DNA from: Nitrospira sp.
GTDB lineage: Bacteria > Nitrospirota > Nitrospiria > Nitrospirales > Nitrospiraceae
Direction: 5' to 3'
DNA: 64,000 nt
NCBI GenBank assembly: GCA_016873455.1
Contig: VGXE01000009.1
Span: forward strand, 1 to 64,000
Notes under the pieces: generated by a model
Told to the model about the DNA's origin: nothing
Seen by the model: the letters and a program-made list of their open reading frames with translations, nothing else
The model's database searches: none
Translations under genes and position numbers: made by a program
Shown here: piece after piece, positions 53,171 to 61,995 of the stretch
How positions within the stretch are numbered: the stretch's first letter is position 1
How the letters are laid out: every line of letters starts with the position of its first letter

Positions 53171-54853
53171 TTACGACAGGCCGACAATCTCTCCGCTTGC
53201 CGGATTCAGGGTAATCCGTTCTCCCGCCGGTCTCTTCGGTAATCCGGGCATGAGTTGCATCCCAGAACAGACCGCCGTGACAAAACCGGCTCCGGCCAAA
53301 ATTCGCAATTCTTTAATCGACACCGTGAAACCTGCCGGCCGCCCTTTGAGCGCCGGATCGTGCGAGAGCGAGAGCGGTGTTTTCGCCATGCACACCGGCA
53401 GCCGGCCGAATCCAAGGGTTTCCGCCATTTCCATCTGACGTTCCGCTTCCGGCTCGAAGGCGACGCCTCCGGCTCCATACATCTTCGTCGCAATAGTCTC
53501 GATCTTTTTCCGAATCGGCCAAGACAACTCGTACAGGTGAGCGAACTGTGCTGGTTGATGACAGGCCTTGACGACCGCAGCCGCCAACTCTTCAGCCCCT
53601 GCTCCTCCGTCGGCCCAGTGGGTGGACACGGCGGCCTCTGCCGCTCCCACCTCCATCGACCGGTTCCGCACCCAATCCAGCTCTGCACGCGAATCGTCTT
53701 TGAAAGCATTGACCGCCACGACGACCGGGATGCCATGCGCTTTTGCATTGGCAATGTGCTGTTCCAAGTTCGCGAACCCTTTCGACAGCGCCTCCTGGTT
53801 GGGTCCGGTCAAGCCGATAGGCAACGGAGCGCCAGCCTTGGCCACGCCTCCGCCTCCATGGAGCTTCAGCGCCCGCAACGTCGCCACGACCACTGCTGCG
53901 TCCGGCGTGAATCCCGACACGCGGCATTTGATGTTGAAAAATTTCTCGGCTCCCAGATCGCTGCCGAAACCGGCTTCGGTGACGACGATATCTGCACAGC
54001 GAAGCGCAATGGCGTCGGATACCACAGAACAGTTGCCATGGGCGATATTTCCAAACGGCCCTGTGTGGACGAAGGCAGGCGTGCCCTCCAACGTTTGGAC
54101 CAGGTTGGGCAGCAATGCATCCCGCAAGAGCACTGCCATCGATCCTACACACCCAAGCTCCTGCGCCACGAAAGGAGCGGAAGACTGCTTGAGACCCACG
54201 AGGATTCTCCCGAGCCGGCTTTGAAGATCCTGGTGGCCGGTGGCCAATGCCAATATCGCCATGATCTCCGACGCTTCCGTAATGACGAACCGGCTGAGCC
54301 GATTCCCCATCTCACCTCCAAGCCGAAGCTCGCGGAGCGCGCGATCGCTGATCCCTAAGGCCCGCGGCCACATGACAGTGGACGGATCGAGCGCAAGGTC
54401 GTTCCCATGGAAGAGGTGATTGTCGAGAAATGCGGAGAGGAGGTTATGGCTCGCCGTCACCGCATGGGCATCCCCGGTCAGATGAAGATTGATCTCTTCC
54501 ATCGGAAGCACTTGGGCGCGCCCGCCGCCGGTCCCTCCCCCTTTGATCCCGAATACGGGACCGAGCGAGGGTTGCCTCAACGTCACAGCGGCTCGATGCC
54601 CCAACCGCGTAAGCCCCATGGCAAGTCCGATCGAGGTCGTGGTCTTGCCTTCTCCCAGAGGAGTGGGGTTGATGGCCGTCACCAAGACGTACCGCCCCTT
54701 GGGCTTATTGTTCAGCCGATCCAGAAGCCCTAACGACACCTTGGCTTTATACGGACCATACTGGATGAGATCTTCAGGCTGGATGCCGAGCTGCCGGCCG
54801 ATATCAATGATCGGGCGAGGCTTGACCGAATGCGCGATATCGAGGTCAGTCAC
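53171..54853 (-). CDS. fhs: Formate-tetrahydrofolate ligase
   Basis: The 560-residue enzyme forms 10-formyl-THF from formate, ATP and THF, feeding purine and one-carbon metabolism. Recognisable are the P-loop region AINPTPLGEGKTTTSIGLAMGL, RQPSLGPVFGIKGGGTGGGRAQVLPMEEINLHLTGD, and the C-terminal TVSIKELRILAGAGFVTAVCSGMQLMPGLPKRPAG. Length is normal. No other C1-pathway gene is adjacent. Confidence 0.97.
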   Translation of the reverse strand: MTDLDIAHSVKPRPIIDIGRQLGIQPEDLIQYGPYKAKVSLGLLDRLNNKPKGRYVLVTAINPTPLGEGKTTTSIGLAMGLTRLGHRAAVTLRQPSLGPVFGIKGGGTGGGRAQVLPMEEINLHLTGDAHAVTASHNLLSAFLDNHLFHGNDLALDPSTVMWPRALGISDRALRELRLGGEMGNRLSRFVITEASEIMAILALATGHQDLQSRLGRILVGLKQSSAPFVAQELGCVGSMAVLLRDALLPNLVQTLEGTPAFVHTGPFGNIAHGNCSVVSDAIALRCADIVVTEAGFGSDLGAEKFFNIKCRVSGFTPDAAVVVATLRALKLHGGGGVAKAGAPLPIGLTGPNQEALSKGFANLEQHIANAKAHGIPVVVAVNAFKDDSRAELDWVRNRSMEVGAAEAAVSTHWADGGAGAEELAAAVVKACHQPAQFAHLYELSWPIRKKIETIATKMYGAGGVAFEPEAERQMEMAETLGFGRLPVCMAKTPLSLSHDPALKGRPAGFTVSIKELRILAGAGFVTAVCSGMQLMPGLPKRPAGERITLNPASGEIVGLS

Positions 54854-55042
54854 ATATCCTCTACAAGGGATAGGCCGGGATACACGGGCCGCAGTATAGC
54901 ACAGTGCTTTCAGAGTATTTGGATAAGACAGAAGCCCATGTGGTGAACGATCGCGTTGTGGTGGTGAGACGGAAATCAGAAGATGGTGGAGCTACCGAAT
55001 AGGGGCTAGAAAATCGGATGGCTGACGGAAGCGCCTGACGCA

Positions 55043-56071
55043 CTATTCGAGAATGTACCTCGTAGGATCGAGTGCCTGCCCATTCACCTTGACCATGTAG
55101 TGGAGGTGCGGACCGGTGGAAAGACCTGAACTGCCAACCAGCGCGATCACGTCGCCACGATTCACTCTTTGGCCTTCCTTGACGAGCGATTTCGCGAGAT
55201 GGCCGTAGACCGTTTCAATGCCGAACCCGTGATCCACTTTGAGCAGGTTGCCAAGCTTGGGGTCGAATCCCGTGGTCGTCACTCTCCCTTGAGCAGGCGC
55301 CTGAATCGGGGCGTTGGGAGCGGCGCCGATGTCCAAGCCATCATGCCATGACGGTTTCTCGGTGAACGGGGAAATCCGGGGGCCGAATCCTGACGTGATC
55401 CACCCTTTGACAGGCCAAATCGACGGGGTTGCCGCCCATCGAGACGAGCGCTGCTCAGCCGCCTGCTCCAATTCATTCAGAATCCGCTCTTGTTCCGTCG
55501 CTTCCCTCGAAAGCCACTCGAGACCTTCTTTGACTGATGTGGCTGCCTGGAGATTTTCCTGTGTCAACTCGTCAGTTGAGGATGTGTGTTGCCCTTGCAC
55601 GCCATCCCCGTTTTGCCCTGAACCACCAGGATTGACCCCATTCGGCATGATCCCGGACTTACCAGGCAACCCATCTCCTTCTGGAAGAGGAACATCTTCG
55701 CCGCCCCGACCGTTGACCATGTCTCCGGTCTTGGGCACTTCGATCCCCAACATGACTCGAAGCCGTTGATTGACCTCTTTCATCGCCCCAAGTCGCTTCT
55801 TGAGATCGTCAACCGCTGAGGAAAACGCGGCGGTCTGCTCCCGAGCACTCATCGCCTCGGCACGGAAGGCTGACAACTCCCAGACTTCCCCTGTCCTCAC
55901 CACGTAATGCGAAATGACAAGAAAATCAGCCACCAAGAGAACACACGCGGCAATAACGAGCCGACGAACGAGTTTTCTCGGAAAGCTGAATCGGAGAGGT
56001 TTCGCGGTGGATCCACGGAATACCACAACCGTGTACGCGTCACTGCCCTCTTGACTGTTCGTCTGCCCCAT
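55043..56071 (-). CDS. M23-family peptidoglycan endopeptidase, membrane-anchored
   Basis: A 342-residue protein: one helix near 36-55 (LVIAACVLLVADFLVISHYVV), a coiled coil (AREQTAAFSSAVDDLKKRLGAMKEVNQ), a Gly/Pro-rich linker, a second short coiled coil, and the C-terminal LytM/M23 domain. The zinc ligands are in WHDGLDIGAAPNAPI (H and D) and GPHLHYMVKV (H-x-H). It should cleave peptide cross-links in the wall or activate amidases, like MepM or EnvC-type proteins. It is followed on the minus strand by fhs. Confidence 0.92.
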   Translation of the reverse strand: MGQTNSQEGSDAYTVVVFRGSTAKPLRFSFPRKLVRRLVIAACVLLVADFLVISHYVVRTGEVWELSAFRAEAMSAREQTAAFSSAVDDLKKRLGAMKEVNQRLRVMLGIEVPKTGDMVNGRGGEDVPLPEGDGLPGKSGIMPNGVNPGGSGQNGDGVQGQHTSSTDELTQENLQAATSVKEGLEWLSREATEQERILNELEQAAEQRSSRWAATPSIWPVKGWITSGFGPRISPFTEKPSWHDGLDIGAAPNAPIQAPAQGRVTTTGFDPKLGNLLKVDHGFGIETVYGHLAKSLVKEGQRVNRGDVIALVGSSGLSTGPHLHYMVKVNGQALDPTRYILE

Positions 56072-56204
56072 AGCATCCGCTCCCTAGGAGACCCGAGTTA
56101 GACCAAGTCTACTCATCCACCCCACTATGGTCAACCCTACTTTCACAGTAGTCCGAGTCGAGACCGCTCGGCACACACTATTTCAGCCCCCCTCACCACA
56201 TTAT

Positions 56205-56534
56205 CTAGGAGGTCTCTGTCCGAACCCACTCAAGGTATTGTGGCAACCCATCAGTCACGGGTAACGCAATAATTTCCGGTACTTTGTATGAATGAACCTT
56301 TCGTATGGTGTCCTGCAGGAGTGGAAACCGATCAGCCGTCGTCTTCATCAACAACACGGTTTCCTGCTCACTCACCACCTGACCTTCCCACCAATAGGTT
56401 GACCGGGCCGCCGGAATCGTCGTCGCACAGGCTGCATGACGAGACCGCACAGCCTGATCCGCAATTCTCGCCGCTTCCTCTTGATTTGGAGCGGTCACCA
56501 TCACAACCAGAATATCGTGCGACTCGCGTTCCAT
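56205..56534 (-). CDS. cutA: CutA1-type divalent-cation tolerance protein
   Basis: A 109-residue CutA1: ILVVMVTAPNQEEAARIADQAV, HAACATTIPAARSTYWWEGQV, EQETVLLMKTTADRFPLLQDTIRKVHSYKVPEIIALPVTDG and the C-terminal YLEWV. It forms very stable trimers that bind copper in vitro; the cellular role is debated. ATG 56534 (MERESHDI) gives family length; a TTG at 56573 is also in frame. Confidence 0.95.
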   Translation of the reverse strand: MERESHDILVVMVTAPNQEEAARIADQAVRSRHAACATTIPAARSTYWWEGQVVSEQETVLLMKTTADRFPLLQDTIRKVHSYKVPEIIALPVTDGLPQYLEWVRTETS

Positions 56535-56599
56535 GGAGGGGAAACGATAGCCGATCACTGACCCAATCGGCAATGTCTCTTTCGCTCACGGCACATTAA

Positions 56600-56791
56600 A
56601 AATACATTCCCCCCTGCAATGAAGAGCAGCAATATCCGTGCCCTCACCAATTCGTCAAAACGTTGACATGGCCATTATTTTCAATAACTTACAAATGATA
56701 TTCTTGGTTTTGTCTCCGACATGTGACGGTATCTGTCGGCAAAAGACTCCAGTTGAACATTTTTTGACATTGCCTTGCGAGTTCCGATCCC
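56600..56791. other. Low-GC spacer between cutA and the M20 peptidase gene
   Basis: About 190 bases much richer in A+T than the window average. On the plus strand TTGACA (around 56664) is followed by TAACTT about 16 bases on, but no gene follows. On the minus strand promoter-like pieces precede cutA. No gene is supportable. Confidence 0.35.
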
Positions 56792-58156
56792 CTATTTCAC
56801 CATCCTCGCCAGTTCTGAGAAATAATGCGCGAAGGTCTTCATCCCCCCGGATGCTTGCCCCCAATCGAAATATTCGTTCGGCGCATGGTAACCATGTTCC
56901 GGCAAGCTTAGCCCCATAAACAGAATCGGCACCTTCCATGCCCGTTGCATGGTGACCACCGCTCCGATCGAGCCACCCTCTCGGACGAAAGCCGGGTCTT
57001 TGCCAAATCCCCCCTTCACCGCCCGTTTCACCGCTTCAACATACGGCCCATCAAATAATCCTCGGAACGGTTGCAGAACCCCCTCCCGCTCAACCTTCAC
57101 GTTCGGATTCAATGTGCCGACATATCTCTTCAATTTGGTGAAGATCGCTTCGGGAGTCTGACTTGGCACCAGCCGCATGCTGATCTTCAGTTCACCCTGG
57201 CTGGGGACCACCGTCTTGACCCCGGGACCATGGTAGCCGCCCGTGAGGCCATGAATTTCCAACGTCGGGGCAGCCCAAATACGCCGCATGACGTCAATCG
57301 GATCGCTCGTGCGAATGGATTGAAACCCATAGGCCTTCTTAAAGCGGCTGACCTGAAACCCTGACTTGAGGAAACTGTTGATCTCCGCTTTCGTCGGCTG
57401 AACGACCTCATCGTAAAAACCCGGAATCTTCACCCTGCCGGTCTTGGCGTCCAGACAGGCATGGGCAATCTCCATCAACTCGGCGAGCGGATTACGCGCC
57501 GCCCCACCGGTCAGCCCGGAGTGGGCTCCCTTCGTTCCCGTTCGAAGCGTCAACCGCGCGCCGAGCAAGCCTCGCAATCCGTAGGGGACAGCCGGGCGGC
57601 CTTTCGCGATCCAGATGGTATCCGACACCACGACGGAGTCCGGCTGAGGGATCGCCGTCCGGTCTTTGAGGCCATCGGCAAAGTGCGGGCTTCCAATCTC
57701 CTCTTCCAGCTCCCATACAAACCGAATGTTGATCGGCAACCCCTGCTCAACGGCAAACCGTGCACCGAATAATGCCGCCAGCGCCGGCCCCTTGTCGTCC
57801 GTAGCGCCTCGGCCATGGTACACCCCGTTGTCGTTCCTGAAGGCAAAGGGCTCCTGTTTCCATTCCAGTTCCTGAGCCGGCTGCACATCCATATGATTGT
57901 AGACCGTGACGGTTGGATATCGTGTGCCTACCATCCATCCACCGGAAATGATGGGATAGCCGTCCGTTTCTACGATCTGAGCCTCGGCACCCAGTTCGGT
58001 CAGACAATGGACGGCCAGGTCGGCCATCCGCCGCATATCGGGGGCACGAGTGGGATCCATGCTGATCGACGGCACTTCGACCATCTGTGCCAACAGGCTC
58101 TCGAACTTCGGACGCGCTTCATTGACGAATGTGCGTACGTGCTGGTGATTGACCAT
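56792..58156 (-). CDS. M20-family dipeptidase
   Basis: A 454-residue zinc peptidase. Active-site landmarks: VTVYNHMDVQPAQE (His and catalytic Asp), GRGATDDKGPALA (bridging Asp), FVWELEEEIGSPHF (the Glu pair), and the C-terminal SLPEHGYHAPNEYFDW (His ligand). The dimerisation domain lies between (TKGAHSGLTGG). It resembles the CNDP/PepV-like dipeptidase group acting on small peptides. ATG 58156. Confidence 0.94.
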   Translation of the reverse strand: MVNHQHVRTFVNEARPKFESLLAQMVEVPSISMDPTRAPDMRRMADLAVHCLTELGAEAQIVETDGYPIISGGWMVGTRYPTVTVYNHMDVQPAQELEWKQEPFAFRNDNGVYHGRGATDDKGPALAALFGARFAVEQGLPINIRFVWELEEEIGSPHFADGLKDRTAIPQPDSVVVSDTIWIAKGRPAVPYGLRGLLGARLTLRTGTKGAHSGLTGGAARNPLAELMEIAHACLDAKTGRVKIPGFYDEVVQPTKAEINSFLKSGFQVSRFKKAYGFQSIRTSDPIDVMRRIWAAPTLEIHGLTGGYHGPGVKTVVPSQGELKISMRLVPSQTPEAIFTKLKRYVGTLNPNVKVEREGVLQPFRGLFDGPYVEAVKRAVKGGFGKDPAFVREGGSIGAVVTMQRAWKVPILFMGLSLPEHGYHAPNEYFDWGQASGGMKTFAHYFSELARMVK

Positions 58157-58281
58157 CTCTCATGTCCTCCTCAGTGTTTCGGGAATTATAGCGGGCAGAC
58201 CGATGAAGAAAAAGCTGCGACGATGTTTGTCTGAAAGAATGCTAGAATGGCGGCATTGCGTGAACCCAACAAACGTTCTTC

Positions 58282-58740
58282 ATGCTGCGCACACTCCATC
58301 CGGCCGGTCTTTTCCTGTTACTGCTCATCGGGATTGCTCTGCCCTGCCTGCTGTGGGCTGAAGAACCGACCAGCATCCAGCAGATCCTTGACGATCCCAA
58401 GGTCTATCACTTGCGCCGCGTGACCTTGCACGGCACCGTTCGCGATGTGACTCCGCTCGATCCCTACAAACTCCCAAATGAAACGGTGTGCTACGGGGCC
58501 TACTTGTTCCGTTTAGAAGAGGGGGCTGAGACCATCCCGGTGGCCGTACTGGGACTCTGCGGAAAGCCGACGATACGAGACCCGGAAGTCGAGGACGGAG
58601 ACCACGTGGAGGTCAGCGCGACCATCCAAGCGCCCAGTCACGGGGGCTACTATCTCAGCTTCCGCGGCTTGAAAGTTGTCACGGAACAAGAAGGGATTGT
58701 TCAGGCTGTTGCCGACCGGATTCTCCCCATTGTGGAATGA
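58282..58740 (+). CDS. Small exported protein with predicted OB-like beta domain
   Basis: A 152-residue protein with a signal peptide (LLLLIGIALPCLLWAEE) followed by TSIQQILDDPKVYHLRRVTLHGTVRDV and beta-strand-rich sequence that resembles OB-fold nucleic-acid or sugar-binding proteins. Two cysteines (ETVCYGAYLF and LGLCGKP) could form a disulfide. No family name can be given. It is convergent with the porin-like gene. Confidence 0.65.
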   Translation: MLRTLHPAGLFLLLLIGIALPCLLWAEEPTSIQQILDDPKVYHLRRVTLHGTVRDVTPLDPYKLPNETVCYGAYLFRLEEGAETIPVAVLGLCGKPTIRDPEVEDGDHVEVSATIQAPSHGGYYLSFRGLKVVTEQEGIVQAVADRILPIVE

Positions 58741-58772
58741 CACCCATACGGAATCTGTAGGCACGCGACTGA

Positions 58773-59957
58773 TCACGGCGAATCAAACGTCAGCAGCAGG
58801 CCGAACAAAAGCAGATGTTGTCCTGAGGCAAGCTTGGGGACACCGAAGCTGCTTTCTCCGTTCTTGAAGAATCCCCCCCCTACGCCCGTCGATTCGTCGT
58901 AGCGATGTTCCATTCGGACCACGGCCTTTGTCCACTGATAGGGCAACGCGTATTCCACTGTAGACGTGACCGCCTTCACAAACTGTTCAGACCCGGTCCA
59001 TCGGCCGTTTCGATCCCAATAGAATTCAGGACGCACCGCGACAAACCAGGGACCTGCCACATGCCACCTCACGACGAAGTTACCCCCCATGACAAAGGTT
59101 CGCGGGCTGCCAGGCCGCTCGGCGATGTTCTCTGTGCCAATATCGTAGGACGCCGCGATGGTCACCTCGTCGCCTTTCCACTCCAGAATGTGATTACCGT
59201 ACAGTCGCCAAAACTCCAGCGAGGCATCCGTTTGGTCTGGCCCCCAATAAAGCGTCTGCCTCGCGGTCAATCGGGGAGTCAGCGCATAAGACCATTTCCC
59301 ACCATAGGAAGGCTGGGCGACCGTGTAGGCAAGATGATAGTAGCGATTGATGACGAACGCCGTCACCGTCAAGCGGTCGTTCACCGGATACACGGCGTTC
59401 ACGCCGAACATCATGTACGGCGTGTTGTCGGCGATCCAGGAACGCGTGTAATTCGCGTTGTCTTTGGCATAGAGCGATTCGTATCCCATCAAGCTGTCGA
59501 ATAACCCGACTGTGACCTTTAGACCATGGCCCACCGGCGCCAGGTACGACGCGTTGGCACGATGGAGATGTCTGAGCCCGTCCGCGCCATCGACTTTTTT
59601 CTCTCCCTGCAGAAACGCAAAATCCACGGAGTCATAGCCGCCCTGCACCCCCAACTCCATGCCCCAGCGTGACGCCTTACTGACATCCTTCCGCACATAC
59701 GCCAATACCATGTTGGGAGCCGGTTGGTTGTGCCGAGACGCCGTCGCGCGGCTGCGCCAGCGATCGTTGTCGGGAAAGTTGAAATTCACGATGGAGCCGA
59801 CATCCAGATAGGCTCCGTAGCGCCATGGTGAAGAAGAATTCGTTGGTGCCGTGAACTGACCATCAGGCATCTGCGCTGCGCCTTGCGCACAGACACCCGG
59901 GACCGCGAGCCCCCATATGAGAAGCAGACACACCCGTATCTTGGCCGCGCGATTCAT
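58773..59957 (-). CDS. Outer-membrane porin-like beta-barrel protein
   Basis: A 394-residue protein with a signal peptide ending VCAQG, then WRYGAYLDVGSIVNFNFPDN and many alternating beta strands with aromatic girdles (RYYHLAYTVAQPSYGGKWSYALTPR, FVAVRPEFYWDRNGRWTG). It ends VLLLFGLLLTFDSP-like in a terminal strand. It resembles the BBP2/OmpL-like porin group (outer-membrane beta-barrel proteins with the YFDTYYAYD-type start). Substrate unknown. Confidence 0.8.
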   Translation of the reverse strand: MNRAAKIRVCLLLIWGLAVPGVCAQGAAQMPDGQFTAPTNSSSPWRYGAYLDVGSIVNFNFPDNDRWRSRATASRHNQPAPNMVLAYVRKDVSKASRWGMELGVQGGYDSVDFAFLQGEKKVDGADGLRHLHRANASYLAPVGHGLKVTVGLFDSLMGYESLYAKDNANYTRSWIADNTPYMMFGVNAVYPVNDRLTVTAFVINRYYHLAYTVAQPSYGGKWSYALTPRLTARQTLYWGPDQTDASLEFWRLYGNHILEWKGDEVTIAASYDIGTENIAERPGSPRTFVMGGNFVVRWHVAGPWFVAVRPEFYWDRNGRWTGSEQFVKAVTSTVEYALPYQWTKAVVRMEHRYDESTGVGGGFFKNGESSFGVPKLASGQHLLLFGLLLTFDSP

Positions 59958-60078
59958 CGCTTCGATAAGACCTTATGCCGATGGAGAGGCTATCGTAGAA
60001 GAGTCGCCGCGCTCACACAAGCAGGTCCCGGTCAAGACAGGCGGTGACAGCCGTGGGTGACCTCGAACAGACAGGTCC

Positions 60079-61062
60079 CTACGAGTGGACGGAAAACGGC
60101 ACCGGCACGAAGGTGAGGACAAACACCGCCAATGCAATCCAGCCGACGATCGTCCGGCCACGTCCCAACGGCACATGCGGATCCATGACAGGCGGATGGC
60201 CCAGCCCGAACATTCCGGCCATGACGGCCCAGAGAAACCACCCGGCCCAGCCAAGCAATCCCAAGATGATCAGAATCGGCACAAAGACATACGCCACGGT
60301 CTTCTGGTGGCGCCCCCACAGGGCATAGGCAACATGGCCACCGTCAAGCTGGCCGATCGGCAGAAGGTTCAGCGAGGTGACAAAGAGTCCGAACCAGGCG
60401 GCAAACCCGATCGGGTGCAGCACCACATCCGACTCCGGCGGGATCGACCCAATGACAAGCCATGCCAGCCACTGAAGCAGCAAGGGCTCGCCCAGGTGCA
60501 ACCCCATCGTGGCTGTGCGCTCCACCACCGTGGATAAGTTGAGCCCGATGATCAGCACCACCACCGCTACGAGAAACCCGGCCAACGGCCCGGCCACTCC
60601 GATATCGAACAACGCGCGGCGGTCGAGGATCGGGCCGCGCATCCGGATGATGGCCCCGAACGTCCCGATGAAATGCGGCGGGCCTGGGATGAACAGCGGC
60701 AACGAGGCCGGCATCCTGTGAATCTTGGACAGAACATAGTGGCCCAGCTCATGGGTTGTGAGAATAAACAGCAGTGCGCCGGCAAAGGGAGCCCCTTGCC
60801 AAATCCGTCCGGGATCGGCGAGCAGAAAATTCACCGGTCCCCGATCCGGCCCGTTGTACGTTTGGTACGCACCTGCCCATAAGGTCGTGAAGCAGGTCAG
60901 CAGAAACAGCCCGATCGGAAGGCTCCACGCCGAAAATGCCGACGGCTCGGCCTCATCTTCACCTTCCACAGTCTCGACAACCGGTGTGGACGAACGCGGT
61001 TCCTCACCGTGGCCCGATTCAGTCCAACCGCGCCGCGGCTCATCCTCTTTGAATCCATCCAT
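60079..61062 (-). CDS. Site-2 protease family (M50) membrane protein
   Basis: A 327-residue intramembrane zinc protease: acidic N-terminal tail of 45 residues, a helix, catalytic HELGH in ILTTHELGHYVLSKIH, and the second site NLLPIGQLDGGHVAYALWG. Six or more helices. It lacks the PDZ or CBS domains of the one at 36635, and resembles the plant EGY / cyanobacterial S2P type. It lies 11 bases after the MBL gene on the same strand. Confidence 0.92.
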   Translation of the reverse strand: MDGFKEDEPRRGWTESGHGEEPRSSTPVVETVEGEDEAEPSAFSAWSLPIGLFLLTCFTTLWAGAYQTYNGPDRGPVNFLLADPGRIWQGAPFAGALLFILTTHELGHYVLSKIHRMPASLPLFIPGPPHFIGTFGAIIRMRGPILDRRALFDIGVAGPLAGFLVAVVVLIIGLNLSTVVERTATMGLHLGEPLLLQWLAWLVIGSIPPESDVVLHPIGFAAWFGLFVTSLNLLPIGQLDGGHVAYALWGRHQKTVAYVFVPILIILGLLGWAGWFLWAVMAGMFGLGHPPVMDPHVPLGRGRTIVGWIALAVFVLTFVPVPFSVHS

Positions 61063-61073
61063 GGAGTGCCTGA

Positions 61074-61916
61074 CTATCGGACAACCGCGAACGGATTATG
61101 ATTCCGTTCCTCGGCCACCGTCGTTGCGGGGCCGTGACCAGGGAGCAGTCGGTAGTTCGGCTCCAGTGCCAGGACACGCTGGCTCACCGAGTTGAGATGC
61201 GTCATGTACAGCTCGCTGGGATTGGACCGGCCGATCGATCCGGCAAAGAGCGTGTCTCCCACGAAACACACCGGCTGCGACAGATCATCAACCCGATAAC
61301 AGATCCCACCGGAAGTGTGGCCGGGGGTCGCCAGACAGTGAATGGTTCGATTGCCGACCCTGACGCATTGCCCGTCCCTTGGAGCGGTAAGCCTATCCGC
61401 CCGTGGCCTCCAGGCCAGTAACTCGACATCGTTCGACCCCAGATAGACGGGAACTTCCCGATGCTCCAGAAGCCGGTCAATGCCTTCAGCATGATCTGCA
61501 TGGCCATGCGTCAGACAAATTCCCACCAGCCGCAACTTGCGTGCTTCCAGCGCCTCAATCATAGCCGGCGCGTTATAGGCGGTGTCGATGACCACGGCCT
61601 CGCCGTGATCATGCACAATATACCCATGGACGCCGTAGCCGCCGATTGAACCATGCACGGGTTGAATCCACTCCGGCTGGTCTTGCGCCACCGGCTCCCA
61701 CTGGTCAAGCGCAATCTGTGCCAACGGTTCATCTCGCAGTCTCAACGCTTTTGCCAGCGCCAGCACGGCCGCCCGATCCCGCACCGGCTCACCACGCTCC
61801 CACGCCGCAACGTCGCCGATGGAGACCCCGGCTCGTGCTGACACATCGGCGACCGAAAGGCCCTGACCAATCCGCGCCTTTTTGAGAATGTCACAGAACT
61901 CGTCTTCGAGAGGCAT
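61074..61916 (-). CDS. XRE-type HTH fused to metallo-beta-lactamase-fold hydrolase
   Basis: A 280-residue fusion. Residues about 8-65 are an XRE helix-turn-helix (LKKARIGQGLSVADVSARAGVSIGDVAAWERGEPV). From about 80 is a glyoxalase-II-like MBL domain: VVIDTAYNA, the zinc motif THGHADHAEG, ATPGHTSGG, CFVGDTLFAGSIGR, LLPGHGPATT. Only the hydrolase half is usual in this family; the HTH could make it a ligand-responsive regulator or target it to DNA. ATG 61916 is used; TTG 61922 is also in frame. Confidence 0.9.
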   Translation of the reverse strand: MPLEDEFCDILKKARIGQGLSVADVSARAGVSIGDVAAWERGEPVRDRAAVLALAKALRLRDEPLAQIALDQWEPVAQDQPEWIQPVHGSIGGYGVHGYIVHDHGEAVVIDTAYNAPAMIEALEARKLRLVGICLTHGHADHAEGIDRLLEHREVPVYLGSNDVELLAWRPRADRLTAPRDGQCVRVGNRTIHCLATPGHTSGGICYRVDDLSQPVCFVGDTLFAGSIGRSNPSELYMTHLNSVSQRVLALEPNYRLLPGHGPATTVAEERNHNPFAVVR

Positions 61917-61995
61917 GATCAAACCAGAACGGATGGTTTATGGCGCGGACATGGTCAGACAAAACTGGTCACGCGTTACCAGCCGAGGGGCCGCT

